Shown: piece after piece, positions 1 through 5,104 of the stretch | How positions within the stretch are numbered: position 1 is the first letter of the stretch | How the letters are laid out: every line of letters begins with the position of its first letter | Source of the DNA: JBHIBR01 sp046759145 [NCBI: Nitrospinota bacterium] | GTDB lineage: Bacteria > UBA8248 | NCBI GenBank assembly: GCA_046759145.1 | Contig: JBHIBR010000130.1 | Span: forward strand, 1-5,772 | Direction of reading: 5' to 3' | Length of the DNA: 5,772 nt | The notes under the pieces: generated by a model | What the model was told of the DNA's origin: nothing | What the model saw: only the letters and a program-made list of their open reading frames with translations | Databases searched by the model: none | Made by a program: the position numbers and the translations under genes

Positions 1-1
1 G

Positions 2-49
2 CCGGCGAACGACCCGCCCCGCAAGCCGACGAACAAGCTGCGCGTCTAG
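2..49 (+). CDS. 3' end of an upstream gene, possibly an AMP-binding acyl-CoA ligase (partial)
   Basis: Only the last 15 codons are present, reading PANDPPRKPTNKLRV and then TAG. A strong intrinsic terminator follows 16 nt after the stop, which supports this frame as the true end of a plus-strand gene. The tail PRKPTNKLR resembles the A10 motif of ANL-superfamily adenylate-forming enzymes (roughly P-R-T-P-T-x-K-(I/V/L)-x-R), whose lysine contacts the acyl-adenylate. With so few residues the family call is inference; the coding call is firmer than the function. Any protein with a basic, proline-rich tail could look similar. Confidence 0.5.
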   Translation, partial: PANDPPRKPTNKLRV

Positions 50-65
50 AGCGCGTCCTTTCCAT

Positions 66-102
66 GGCCCCTTCCAAGACCGCGAAGGGGCCTTTGTTTT
101 TT
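66..102 (+). terminator. Rho-independent terminator
   Basis: A perfect 8-bp stem (GGCCCCTT at 66-73, AAGGGGCC at 85-92) encloses an 11-nt loop and is followed directly by TTTGTTTTTT at 93-102. This is a classical intrinsic terminator for plus-strand transcripts, placed just after the stop of the partial gene at the left edge. It should insulate the cupin gene downstream, which then needs its own promoter. I found no convincing promoter hexamer pair in 103-260. Confidence 0.92.
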
Positions 103-267
103 CAACCACGCGAGGGGATTGTGAATGTGTAAGGGCGATGCGACGAGCCGCCCCTCCGGGTCTCTTTTCCGCAATCCCCGGGGCGTTGCCTACCCGCAAT
201 GGGGCAGGGCCGTCCGCCTCGGCTGTGTTTTGAGGGCGAATCCGCCCGTGCGGGAGGAGGGAGGACC

Positions 268-672
268 GTGAAGGAGCGCTACTGCGTCAATGTCCGAGAC
301 ATCCCCAACGCCAGCTTGGATAAGGCCGAAGGCTGGCGGATGAACATCAAGTGGCTCCTCAACCGCCACACGGTGGGGTGCGAGAGCGCCTGCCTCTTCC
401 ATGCCACCTTCCGCCCCGGCGCGGCCCACGAGAAACACAAGCACACGAACGCGGATGAAGTGGTGTTCGTGGTAAGCGGCAAGGGGGCGCACGGCCAGGG
501 GGAGGAGGAGTGGGAGGTGGGCCCGGGTGACGCCTATTTCGTCCCCCGGGGGATGGTCCACTGGGGGAGGGCGACCGACCCCGCTGACCCCTTCGTGGTG
601 GTGGGGGCTTACATCGGGGTAGGTTCCCTGGAGGAGAGCGGCTACGCCTTCGTCGAGCGCCTTGAGCCCTGA
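268..672 (+). CDS. Single-domain cupin protein
   Basis: A 134-aa protein starting at GTG. This start is chosen because AGGAGGGAGG (255-264) sits just upstream, whereas an in-frame ATG at 199 has no ribosome binding site and would add 23 low-complexity residues. Cupin motif 1, G(x5)HxH(x4)E(x6)G, is matched exactly from Gly51 to Gly71, with predicted metal ligands His57, His59 and Glu64. Motif 2 follows as GDAYFVPRGMVH, residues 87-98, giving the fourth ligand His98; the usual trailing Asn is absent. One conserved beta barrel and no other domain fits a small cytoplasmic cupin of the metal-binding type. Such proteins act as dioxygenases, isomerases, decarboxylases or ligand sensors, and the substrate cannot be told from sequence. 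It lies in the same direction as the 77-aa ORF and RidA, but 247 nt separate it from them, partly filled by a gene relic. Confidence 0.88.
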   Translation: MKERYCVNVRDIPNASLDKAEGWRMNIKWLLNRHTVGCESACLFHATFRPGAAHEKHKHTNADEVVFVVSGKGAHGQGEEEWEVGPGDAYFVPRGMVHWGRATDPADPFVVVGAYIGVGSLEESGYAFVERLEP

Positions 673-673
673 G

Positions 674-793
674 GGTGTGCGGGTGGTGCCCACCCTCGCC
701 GCCATCGCCAACGCAGTGCGCGAGGCCGCCGGGGTCCGCATCCGGGAGCTCCCCATCACCGCCGAGCGGGTGGCCCTGGCGCTCAAGAGGGGG
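674..793 (+). pseudogene. Relic of the C-terminal end of a molybdenum hydroxylase large subunit (xanthine dehydrogenase/CoxL-like)
   Basis: Directly after the cupin stop, an open frame reads VVPTLAAIANAVREAAGVRI and continues RELPITAERVALAL. This is the characteristic end of the molybdopterin-binding subunit of the xanthine dehydrogenase/aldehyde oxidase/CO dehydrogenase family, where 'P-x-A-x-A-N-A-(I/V)-x-x-A-x-G-V-R-(I/L)-x-(E/D)-L-P-(I/L)-T-P-E-(R/K)-V' leads to the C-terminus. A full subunit is about 700-800 residues; only about 40 remain. There is no start or ribosome binding site, and upstream the frame overlaps the cupin in another frame and meets a stop at 620-622. Downstream it degrades into low-complexity sequence without a stop and is in frame with the 77-aa gene. 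I read it as a non-functional remnant left by a deletion. The family call rests on motif memory, not a search. Confidence 0.6.
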
Positions 794-919
794 GCGAGGT
801 GGCAGGGTGCTGGTCGCGGGTGCAATTCCCAAGCGGGCCGCGGGGCACTCGGCCGGGCGTCCTCGCCGCCGTTTGCGAACGCGGCTAGCTCTATTCCCTT
901 TCCACGAGGAGGTGCTCCC

Positions 920-1153
920 ATGCCGGCCAAGAGGATCCCAGCCGCGGGGGTCGGTCGTCCCGCCTACGAGGTGGCCGCCGAGATCGTCGCAAGCGCCCTC
1001 AGCAACCCGCAGGTCAAGGCGTCCGACGTCACGGGCCGCGAGGGGACCACGCTCAAGGAGGCCGTGCCCGAGTTCTACGAGGCCGTCTTCCGCAAGATCC
1101 TGGAAAGCCAGGAGAAGGTGGTCGAGTGGCGCAAGCAGGCAAGAGGCAGATAG
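920..1153 (+). CDS. Hypothetical 77-aa protein upstream of RidA
   Basis: I do not recognise this protein. The ATG is preceded by AGGAGG (907-912) at good spacing. Although the frame is open far upstream, that part is a gene relic plus low-complexity linker, so the real gene most likely starts here. The product is mixed-charge and soluble, with no signal peptide or membrane segment. A first helical stretch (AYEVAAEIVASAL, about residues 15-27) is followed by a short polar loop (NPQVKASDVTGREG). A longer, probably amphipathic helix then covers about residues 45-74 (LKEAVPEFYEAVFRKILESQ and on). It ends 23 nt before the RidA start, so the two are probably co-transcribed and perhaps translationally coordinated. 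A small helical binding partner or regulator is possible but unproven. Confidence 0.7.
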   Translation: MPAKRIPAAGVGRPAYEVAAEIVASALSNPQVKASDVTGREGTTLKEAVPEFYEAVFRKILESQEKVVEWRKQARGR

Positions 1154-1176
1154 AGGGCGTGAGAGGAGGCCAAACC

Positions 1177-1560
1177 ATGAGCGAGCGCCGCGTGCTCCAG
1201 CCCCAGAGCGTCGCCGTCCCGAAGCCCCCGTATTCGCCGGGGATCCGGCGGGGAAACCTGGTGTTCACGGCGGGCCAGGTGGCCCTCGACCGCGAGGGGA
1301 AGGTCGTGGGCAGCGACATCCGCTCCCAGACCCGTCAGGCACTCCAGAATGTGGAGGCGGTCCTGAAGGAGGGAGGGGCGAGCCTGGCCGACGTGGTGAA
1401 GGTGACCGTCTTCCTCACCGACATGGCGAACTTCTCTGCCATGAACGAGGTTTATCGCGAGTTCTTCCCCGAAGACCCCCCCGGCCGCAGCACGGTCCTC
1501 GGGGGCCTGGCCCGGCCCGAATTCCTGGTGGAGGTCGAGGCCGTGGCCGCCCTGCCCTAG
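1177..1560 (+). CDS. ridA: RidA family (YjgF/YER057c/UK114) reactive enamine/imine deaminase
   Basis: A 127-aa protein, the usual length for this family. RidA proteins form trimers with active sites between subunits and hydrolyse reactive 2-aminoacrylate-type enamines/imines made by PLP enzymes, protecting PLP-dependent targets in the cytoplasm. Visible family features are GNLVFTAGQVALD (26-38), the A-x-x-N-(V/L)-x-x-(V/I)-L core at about 56-63, VVKVTVFLTDMANF (73-86), then GRST with Arg104 and LVEVEAVA with Glu119. Arg104 and Glu119 align with the catalytic Arg105 and Glu120 of E. coli RidA, so an active deaminase is expected, although the RidA subfamily (archetype versus Rid1-7) is not settled. 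The start is fixed by GAGAGGAGG at 1161-1169; an upstream in-frame ATG at 1126 lies inside the preceding gene. It follows the 77-aa gene and converges on the SDR gene. Confidence 0.93.
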   Translation: MSERRVLQPQSVAVPKPPYSPGIRRGNLVFTAGQVALDREGKVVGSDIRSQTRQALQNVEAVLKEGGASLADVVKVTVFLTDMANFSAMNEVYREFFPEDPPGRSTVLGGLARPEFLVEVEAVAALP

Positions 1561-1593
1561 GGGGCGGGGGGGGGGCGGGGAGCCGGGCTAGGG
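1560..1593 (+). other. G-run cluster, potential G-quadruplex over convergent stop codons
   Basis: The plus strand carries a run of 5 G, a C, a run of 10 G, a C, a run of 4 G, then AGCC, GGG, CTA and GGG. That is at least five G-tracts with loops of 1-4 nt, well above the usual G3+N1-7 quadruplex rule. It includes the last base of the RidA stop and the whole SDR stop codon. In RNA the G-rich strand would be the RidA 3' UTR. No ordinary hairpin-plus-U terminator is seen between these convergent genes, so the tract may serve as a pause or end signal. Folding and function are inference. Confidence 0.6.
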
Positions 1594-2376
1594 CATGGCG
1601 CGGCTCACTCCGCCGTCCACGGCGATGCAGGCGCCCGTTATGTAGGAGGCGCGGGCGGAGGCGAGGAAGCAGACCACGTCGGCCACCTCCTCCGGTCGGC
1701 CCCAGCGGCCGAGAGGGATGCGGGCTTCGGCCGCCTTGCGCACCTCGGCAGCGCTCTTGCCCATCAGGGCCCCGATCTCCCCCGTGACCTGGACGCCCCG
1801 GCCCGTCTCGGTCAGGCCGGGTGCGACGGCGTTCACAAGGATGTTGTCCTTGGCGCAGACGTCGGCGAAGACGCGCGTGGTGTTCAGCACGCCCGCGTTG
1901 GCGAAGCTCGCGGGGAGCATCATGAGGCCCGGCTGCTTGCCCGCCCCACCGGCGATGTGGACGATCCGCCCCCCGCCCCGGGCCCGCATGTGGGGGATGA
2001 CCGCCTGGCTCATCCGGATGTAGCCATAGAGTTTGAGGTGGAGCGCGTCGTCGAGGAGCACGCCGCCCATCTCCGTGGGCTTCGCCGGGCGGGCGCTCCC
2101 GGCGCAGTTGACCAGGATGTCCACCCCACCGAGGCCGCGGACGGTCTCCTCCACGGCGCGCCGACACTCCTCCTCCCGGGTGAGGTCCGCGGGCACAGGA
2201 AGGGCCCGGCTCCCCCGCTTCTCCACTTCCTTCTTCACCGCCTCGAGGCCCTCCCGGCCGCGGGCCACCAGGGAGACCTGTGCCCCCTCGGCCGCCAGCG
2301 CCAAGGCGCAGGCGCGGCCGATCCCGCGGCTCGCCCCCGTGACCAAAGCCACCTTGTCCCTCAATCCCAGGTCCAT
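1588..2376 (-). CDS. SDR-family oxidoreductase-like protein with atypical active site
   Basis: A 262-aa classical-length short-chain dehydrogenase/reductase. The start is the ATG at 2376, preceded on the minus strand by GGGGAGAGG; the frame is open for 43 more codons upstream, but that part is not SDR-like. The Rossmann cofactor motif TGASRGIG lies at 13-20, an Asp in PADLT at 63-67, the NCAG motif at 90-93, and the post-active-site VNAVAPGLTETG at 181-192. The end has PLGRWGRPEEVADVVCFLAS (221-240) and TGACIAVDGG. The catalytic positions are unusual. Where NISS...YxxxK is expected the protein has HIAGGAG (140-146) and ASFANAG (156-162). Thus Ser, Tyr and Lys appear replaced by about Gly143, Ala156 and Asn160, and the tetrad Asn is probably His113. 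Some SDR relatives naturally carry an ANA-type motif here, so this may be a subfamily trait rather than decay. Substrate and reaction are unknown; NAD(P) binding is likely. Confidence 0.88.
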   Translation of the reverse strand: MDLGLRDKVALVTGASRGIGRACALALAAEGAQVSLVARGREGLEAVKKEVEKRGSRALPVPADLTREEECRRAVEETVRGLGGVDILVNCAGSARPAKPTEMGGVLLDDALHLKLYGYIRMSQAVIPHMRARGGGRIVHIAGGAGKQPGLMMLPASFANAGVLNTTRVFADVCAKDNILVNAVAPGLTETGRGVQVTGEIGALMGKSAAEVRKAAEARIPLGRWGRPEEVADVVCFLASARASYITGACIAVDGGVSRAMP

Positions 2377-2393
2377 CGCCACCTCTCCCCTCA

Positions 2394-2411
2394 TGGGCGC
2401 GCTTGCGCCCA
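2394..2411 (-). repeat. Inverted repeat in the SDR leader
   Basis: TGGGCGC (2394-2400) and GCGCCCA (2405-2411) are perfect 7-bp arms around a 4-nt loop, ending 17 nt upstream of the SDR start codon on the minus strand. It could be a leader-RNA hairpin or a dyad bound by a regulator. It may also be chance in GC-rich DNA. No clear promoter hexamers were seen for the SDR gene. Confidence 0.4.
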
Positions 2412-2448
2412 GGGCCAGATCGAACCAAGCTTCTGGGGCACAGTCTTG

Positions 2449-2580
2449 ATGAGGTCCGGGGTGGAGCCCCACATGACCATCTTCATCCCGCCGGGGGTCT
2501 CCCACGGCATCTTCAACACCGGCCTCGAGGACCTCCTCTTCCTCGTGGCGGCAGCGCCCGCGTCCGACATGCCCCGCTAG
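2449..2580 (+). pseudogene. 5'-truncated cupin relic
   Basis: An open plus-strand frame ending in TAG encodes IFIPPGVSHGIFNTGLEDLL followed by FLVAAAP. This matches the second half of a cupin domain: motif 2 'PxGxxHx3N' is met exactly by PPGVSHGIFN, followed by the usual NTG-x-x-x-L-x-F-L strand. Motif 1 with its HxH and Glu ligands is missing, and the frame upstream (about 2407-2448) is not clearly cupin before it runs into the SDR leader. From the only ATG (2449) it would give 43 aa, with no ribosome binding site. It is therefore read as the surviving 3' end of a cupin gene, distinct in sequence from the intact cupin at 268-672. Alternatively it is a chance frame, but the motif match makes that less likely. 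Confidence 0.6.
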
Positions 2581-2596
2581 CCGGCTGCCGAGCCGG
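2581..2596 (+). terminator. Hairpin directly after the cupin relic stop
   Basis: CCGGCT and AGCCGG form a perfect 6-bp stem around the loop GCCG, starting on the base after the TAG at 2578-2580. There is no U-tract, so it is at best a weak or non-canonical terminator, possibly left over from the original cupin gene. Confidence 0.35.
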
Positions 2597-2651
2597 AGCG
2601 GGATGGCTCACTCCCTTCGAGCCCCCGCAGGCGAGGGGAGCTAAGAAGAGT

Positions 2652-2679
2652 GGGCGGCACGCCCGGGGCCGCGTGGCCC
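2652..2679 (-). terminator. Tandem hairpins ending the asparaginase-antiporter transcript
   Basis: Two perfect 5-bp hairpins stand one base apart: GGGCC-GCGT-GGCCC (2666-2679) and GGGCG-GCA-CGCCC (2652-2664). On the minus strand they begin immediately after the stop of the small ORF at 2680 and are followed by ACTCTTCTT, which is pyrimidine-rich but not a true U-tract. Their position at the end of the minus-strand gene run suggests a transcript end, perhaps with Rho. Confidence 0.4.
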
Positions 2680-2802
2680 TCAGCGGGCCTGCTCCCGGCG
2701 CAGGATCCGGAAGGTGGAAAGGGCCGGGAGGCCCTGGACGGTGGAGCGGAGGGCCGCTAGGGCGATGAGGGCGATGTAGACCCACACGATCTCCTCCCGC
2801 AC
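2680..2802 (-). CDS. Small single-TM ORF downstream of the antiporter
   Basis: A 40-aa product from GTG (2802) to TGA. It has a predicted membrane helix IVWVYIALIALAAL (about residues 5-18) and a basic tail FRILRREQAR that would sit on the cytoplasmic side. The frame is open back to the TGA of the antiporter, with no in-frame stop and no other start. Reading through that TGA would therefore add 52 residues to the antiporter. No Shine-Dalgarno site stands next to the GTG; the G-rich stretch lies about 20-30 nt upstream. Support comes from the sensible membrane segment, the third-position GC bias of its codons, and the tandem hairpins right after the stop. I recognise no family, and it could be a decayed end of a longer membrane gene. 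Confidence 0.4.
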   Translation of the reverse strand: MREEIVWVYIALIALAALRSTVQGLPALSTFRILRREQAR

Positions 2803-2838
2803 CGAAGGCCAGAAGAACTGGACGGCGCCCCCTCCCCC

Positions 2839-3801
2839 TCAGATGAAAAAGGCGACCATGAGACCCAAATAGAGGGCGTAGGCTGAGAGGAACAAGCCTC
2901 CGGCCAGGCGCCCCACCCGGCCCCAGAAGGCCGCCACCGCCACGAAGAGGACCATCATCAGCCCCATCGCCGGGAAGTCGAGGAGGAATGTCTGGGATTC
3001 AATCTTCAAGGGTAGGATCGCCGCCGATCCTCCCAAGACCAAAACGATGTTCAGGATGTTCGCGCCCATCACATTTCCCACGGAGATGTCCCCGTGGCCG
3101 CGGCGCGAGGAAGCGATGGCGGTACTCAACTCGGGCAAGGAAGTACCCACCGCCACAAAGGTGAGGGCGACCACCAGCTCGGGGACTCCCATGGCGCGGG
3201 CGAGGGGGACAGCGTTCTGGACCAACAGCACGCTTCCCCCCACTACGGCCAGGGCCCCCCAGAGAAACCAACCGAGCACCGGGCCCCATCTATGGGGGGA
3301 GGAGCTCTCGCTCCGGGTTCCTCGGCCCCATCCCGAATGGCGAGCGGAGTACCACAGATAGAGCCCCGTCCCGGCCAACAGAAGGTATCCTTCCAGCCGT
3401 CCCAGCACACCGTTCCAGCTCAGGGCCACGAGAACCGCCCCAGCGGCCCACATGGCAACGCCCTGCGGGCGAACTACCGATCGCGGGATGCGGACGGGTC
3501 GGATGAGGGCCGCCACGGCCGCGATGAGGCCGATGTTGCAGATCGTCGATCCCAGCGCGTTGCCCACCGAAGTGGCGGGGCGGCTAAGGACGGCCGCAAT
3601 CCAGGATACGCTGAACTCGGGAGAGGTGGTGGCGAAGCTCACCACGGTGGCGCCCACCACCATCTTGGGGACTCCGGTGGCCTCCGCGATGCCCACCGCC
3701 CCGTCGGTGAACCACCCCGCTCCCCCGGTGACCATGATTAGGCCCACCAGGAAGAGAACGACGTTCAGCCACAAAGGCAGGCCCTGAAAGAAGGACTCCA
3801 T
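2839..3801 (-). CDS. CaCA-family cation antiporter (Na+/Ca2+ exchanger-like, YrbG type)
   Basis: A 320-aa inner-membrane protein with about ten hydrophobic helices and a short polar loop at about 152-172, the usual size and layout for bacterial Ca2+:cation antiporters. The two inverted alpha repeats are clear. Repeat 1 is GATVVSFATTSPEF (50-63) with SVGNALGSTICNIG (78-91). Repeat 2 is ALTFVAVGTSLPEL (212-225) with ISVGNVMGANILNI (239-252). Glu62 and Glu224 match the ion-coordinating glutamates of the family. Repeat 1 has ATTSPE where GTSLPE is typical. The protein probably exports Ca2+ or another cation in exchange for Na+ or H+; the ion is not decided by sequence. The ATG has only a close-set AGGA upstream, and no better in-frame start exists. 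It follows a small ORF by 38 nt and the asparaginase on the same strand, so coupled transcription is likely. Confidence 0.92.
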   Translation of the reverse strand: MESFFQGLPLWLNVVLFLVGLIMVTGGAGWFTDGAVGIAEATGVPKMVVGATVVSFATTSPEFSVSWIAAVLSRPATSVGNALGSTICNIGLIAAVAALIRPVRIPRSVVRPQGVAMWAAGAVLVALSWNGVLGRLEGYLLLAGTGLYLWYSARHSGWGRGTRSESSSPHRWGPVLGWFLWGALAVVGGSVLLVQNAVPLARAMGVPELVVALTFVAVGTSLPELSTAIASSRRGHGDISVGNVMGANILNIVLVLGGSAAILPLKIESQTFLLDFPAMGLMMVLFVAVAAFWGRVGRLAGGLFLSAYALYLGLMVAFFI

Positions 3802-3839
3802 TCCTGGGCTTAGTCTCCGGGCGTTCGGGAACGAGGGCG

Positions 3840-4019
3840 CTAGGAGTTTAACACCTCGGTTCGGTGGAGGTCGTCGAGCATGAGGAAGCGGAGCTCCCCC
3901 GCGCTCAGGGAGTAGACCATCGGCATGAGAGCCGCCACCAGGATGGCGGGAAAGGTCCAGAGGGCTTGCTCCACGGCTTCAGGCCCGGGGCCCCGGATGG
4001 GGGCGCGGGGGGCGCGCAT
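3840..4019 (-). CDS. Small single-TM ORF between asparaginase and antiporter
   Basis: From ATG (4019) the product is 59 aa; from an internal GTG (3974) it is 44 aa. The distinctive part is one membrane segment, LWTFPAILVAALMPMVYSL, followed by the polar tail ELRFLMLDDLHRTEVLNS. The first 15 residues (arginine/proline-rich) look less like real coding sequence. Neither start has a good ribosome binding site. The best site in this gap, GGGGAGAGGAG (4063-4053), precedes GTG 4050 in another frame, which stops after 23 codons at 3979. A frameshift between the two frames is therefore possible. It lies 51 nt after the asparaginase stop and 38 nt before the antiporter start, so it would be read on the same transcript. 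Family unknown. Confidence 0.4.
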   Translation of the reverse strand: MRAPRAPIRGPGPEAVEQALWTFPAILVAALMPMVYSLSAGELRFLMLDDLHRTEVLNS

Positions 4020-4070
4020 CCGCCCCCCGGGCGGCGAAGGGCTCCTTCACGGCTCCTCTCCCCGCGTGCC

Positions 4071-5054
4071 TCACGCCCGCGCGAAGATCTCCCGGAGCTC
4101 CTCTCGGTCCTGGGTCCGGGCGAGCGCCACCATCAGCAGGATGCGCGCCTTGGGCCCGCTCAGGTAGCCTCCCGAGATGGCCCCGCGCTCGAGGAGGCTG
4201 CGCAGCGAGCCAGGAAAGGCATACGCCGCGTGGGGGCAGCCCCCCAGGATGCGGGTGACCACCACCACGGGGATGCCCGCGCGCAGGGCGTCGCAGAGGG
4301 CGTGGTAGTGGGCGTCGTTCACGTTGCCCCCTCCCACCCCCTCCACCACGATGCCATCGGCCCGCTCCCGGGTGCAGGCGCGGACCAGCAGGTCGTTCGC
4401 CCCCTGGGCCATCTTGATGAGCTGCACGTTCTCCTTCACCCGATCCACCTCGAAGTGCGGGCGGCGGTCGGGCTTGCTGAAGAAGGTGACGCTGTCCTTG
4501 GTGACCATTCCCACAGGCCCCCCGTCCCGGGAGGAGAAGGCGGCGAGCCGGTCGGTGTGGGCCTTGATGGCGTCCCGGGCGGAGTGGACCTCTCCCCCCA
4601 GTGCCACCAGGACTCCCCGCTCGCGGGCGGCGGGGTCAGCCGCAACCCGGACGGCGAAGAGGAGGTTGCGCGGCCCGTCGGCGTCCTTCTCGTCGAAGCG
4701 CCGCTGGGCGCCGGTGAGGACCACGGGCTTCTCCGAGCCCAGGGTGAGGTCCAGGAGGTAGGCGGTCTCCTCCAGGGTGGCCGTCCCGTGGGTCACCACC
4801 GCCCCCGCGGCCGACTCATCGGCGAGCGCCTCGCGGAGGCGGTCCCGCAGGCCGAAGGCGGTGGCGGTGTCCATGCGGGAGCTGTTCACCCGGGAATGCT
4901 CCACCAGCCGCAGCTCGGCCACCTCGGCCAGCCCTGGGGCGGCCGCCACCAGGTCCTCCGCGCTCGCGGCCGCCACCCATCCGCCGAGCTCAGCGTCGTA
5001 CTTCGAGGCGATGGTGCCCCCCGTGGCCACGATGCACACCCTCGGCTTCGCCAT
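4071..5054 (-). CDS. L-asparaginase/glutaminase-family protein, divergent active site
   Basis: A 327-aa protein of the bacterial asparaginase family (hydrolysis of L-Asn to Asp and ammonia), the usual length, with no signal peptide, so probably cytoplasmic. The first signature ATGGTIA is at 10-16 with the likely nucleophile Thr14 or Thr11 (equivalent to Thr12 of E. coli AnsB). The second signature reads VVTHGTATLEETAYLLDLT (86-104). The conserved Asp after Thr (Asp90 of AnsB) is Ala92 here, while Thr91 is kept. GAQRRFDEKDADGPRNLL (115-132) replaces the usual GAMRP, and GGEVHSARDAIKAHT (153-167) keeps the catalytic-type Lys164 but has GG where ND is common. These clustered changes suggest altered substrate or reduced activity. 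The ATG start has GAGAGGAGAG upstream and a promoter candidate at 5133-5105. It heads the minus-strand run leading to the antiporter and is divergent from the 81-aa gene. Confidence 0.9.
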   Translation of the reverse strand: MAKPRVCIVATGGTIASKYDAELGGWVAAASAEDLVAAAPGLAEVAELRLVEHSRVNSSRMDTATAFGLRDRLREALADESAAGAVVTHGTATLEETAYLLDLTLGSEKPVVLTGAQRRFDEKDADGPRNLLFAVRVAADPAARERGVLVALGGEVHSARDAIKAHTDRLAAFSSRDGGPVGMVTKDSVTFFSKPDRRPHFEVDRVKENVQLIKMAQGANDLLVRACTRERADGIVVEGVGGGNVNDAHYHALCDALRAGIPVVVVTRILGGCPHAAYAFPGSLRSLLERGAISGGYLSGPKARILLMVALARTQDREELREIFARA

Positions 5055-5104
5055 AAAGGCTCTCCTCTCACCCCCGCCCCGCCCCCCTCCATGAACCGGG
5101 CGCC

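Noticed and set aside
199-267. Longer cupin start at ATG 199
   Set aside because: There is no ribosome binding site, the extension is low in complexity, and GTG 268 has a strong site and starts right before the cupin fold.
818-830. tRNA T-arm-like GGG-TGCAATT-CCC
   Set aside because: No matching acceptor, D-arm or anticodon arm exists around it, and the loop lacks the TTC start. It is chance.
675-1787. Long plus-strand frame (370 codons) across the 77-aa gene and RidA
   Set aside because: Its Arg/Pro/Gly-rich composition is that of an out-of-frame shadow, and it overlaps two well-supported genes in other frames.
1415-2428. Long minus-strand frame overlapping the SDR gene
   Set aside because: The SDR frame carries all recognisable motifs; this frame is Arg/Gly/Pro-rich with none.
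2377-2505. N-terminal extension of the SDR protein
   Set aside because: The extra 43 residues are not SDR-like and run antisense to the cupin relic; the ATG at 2376 has a good ribosome binding site directly before the Rossmann fold.
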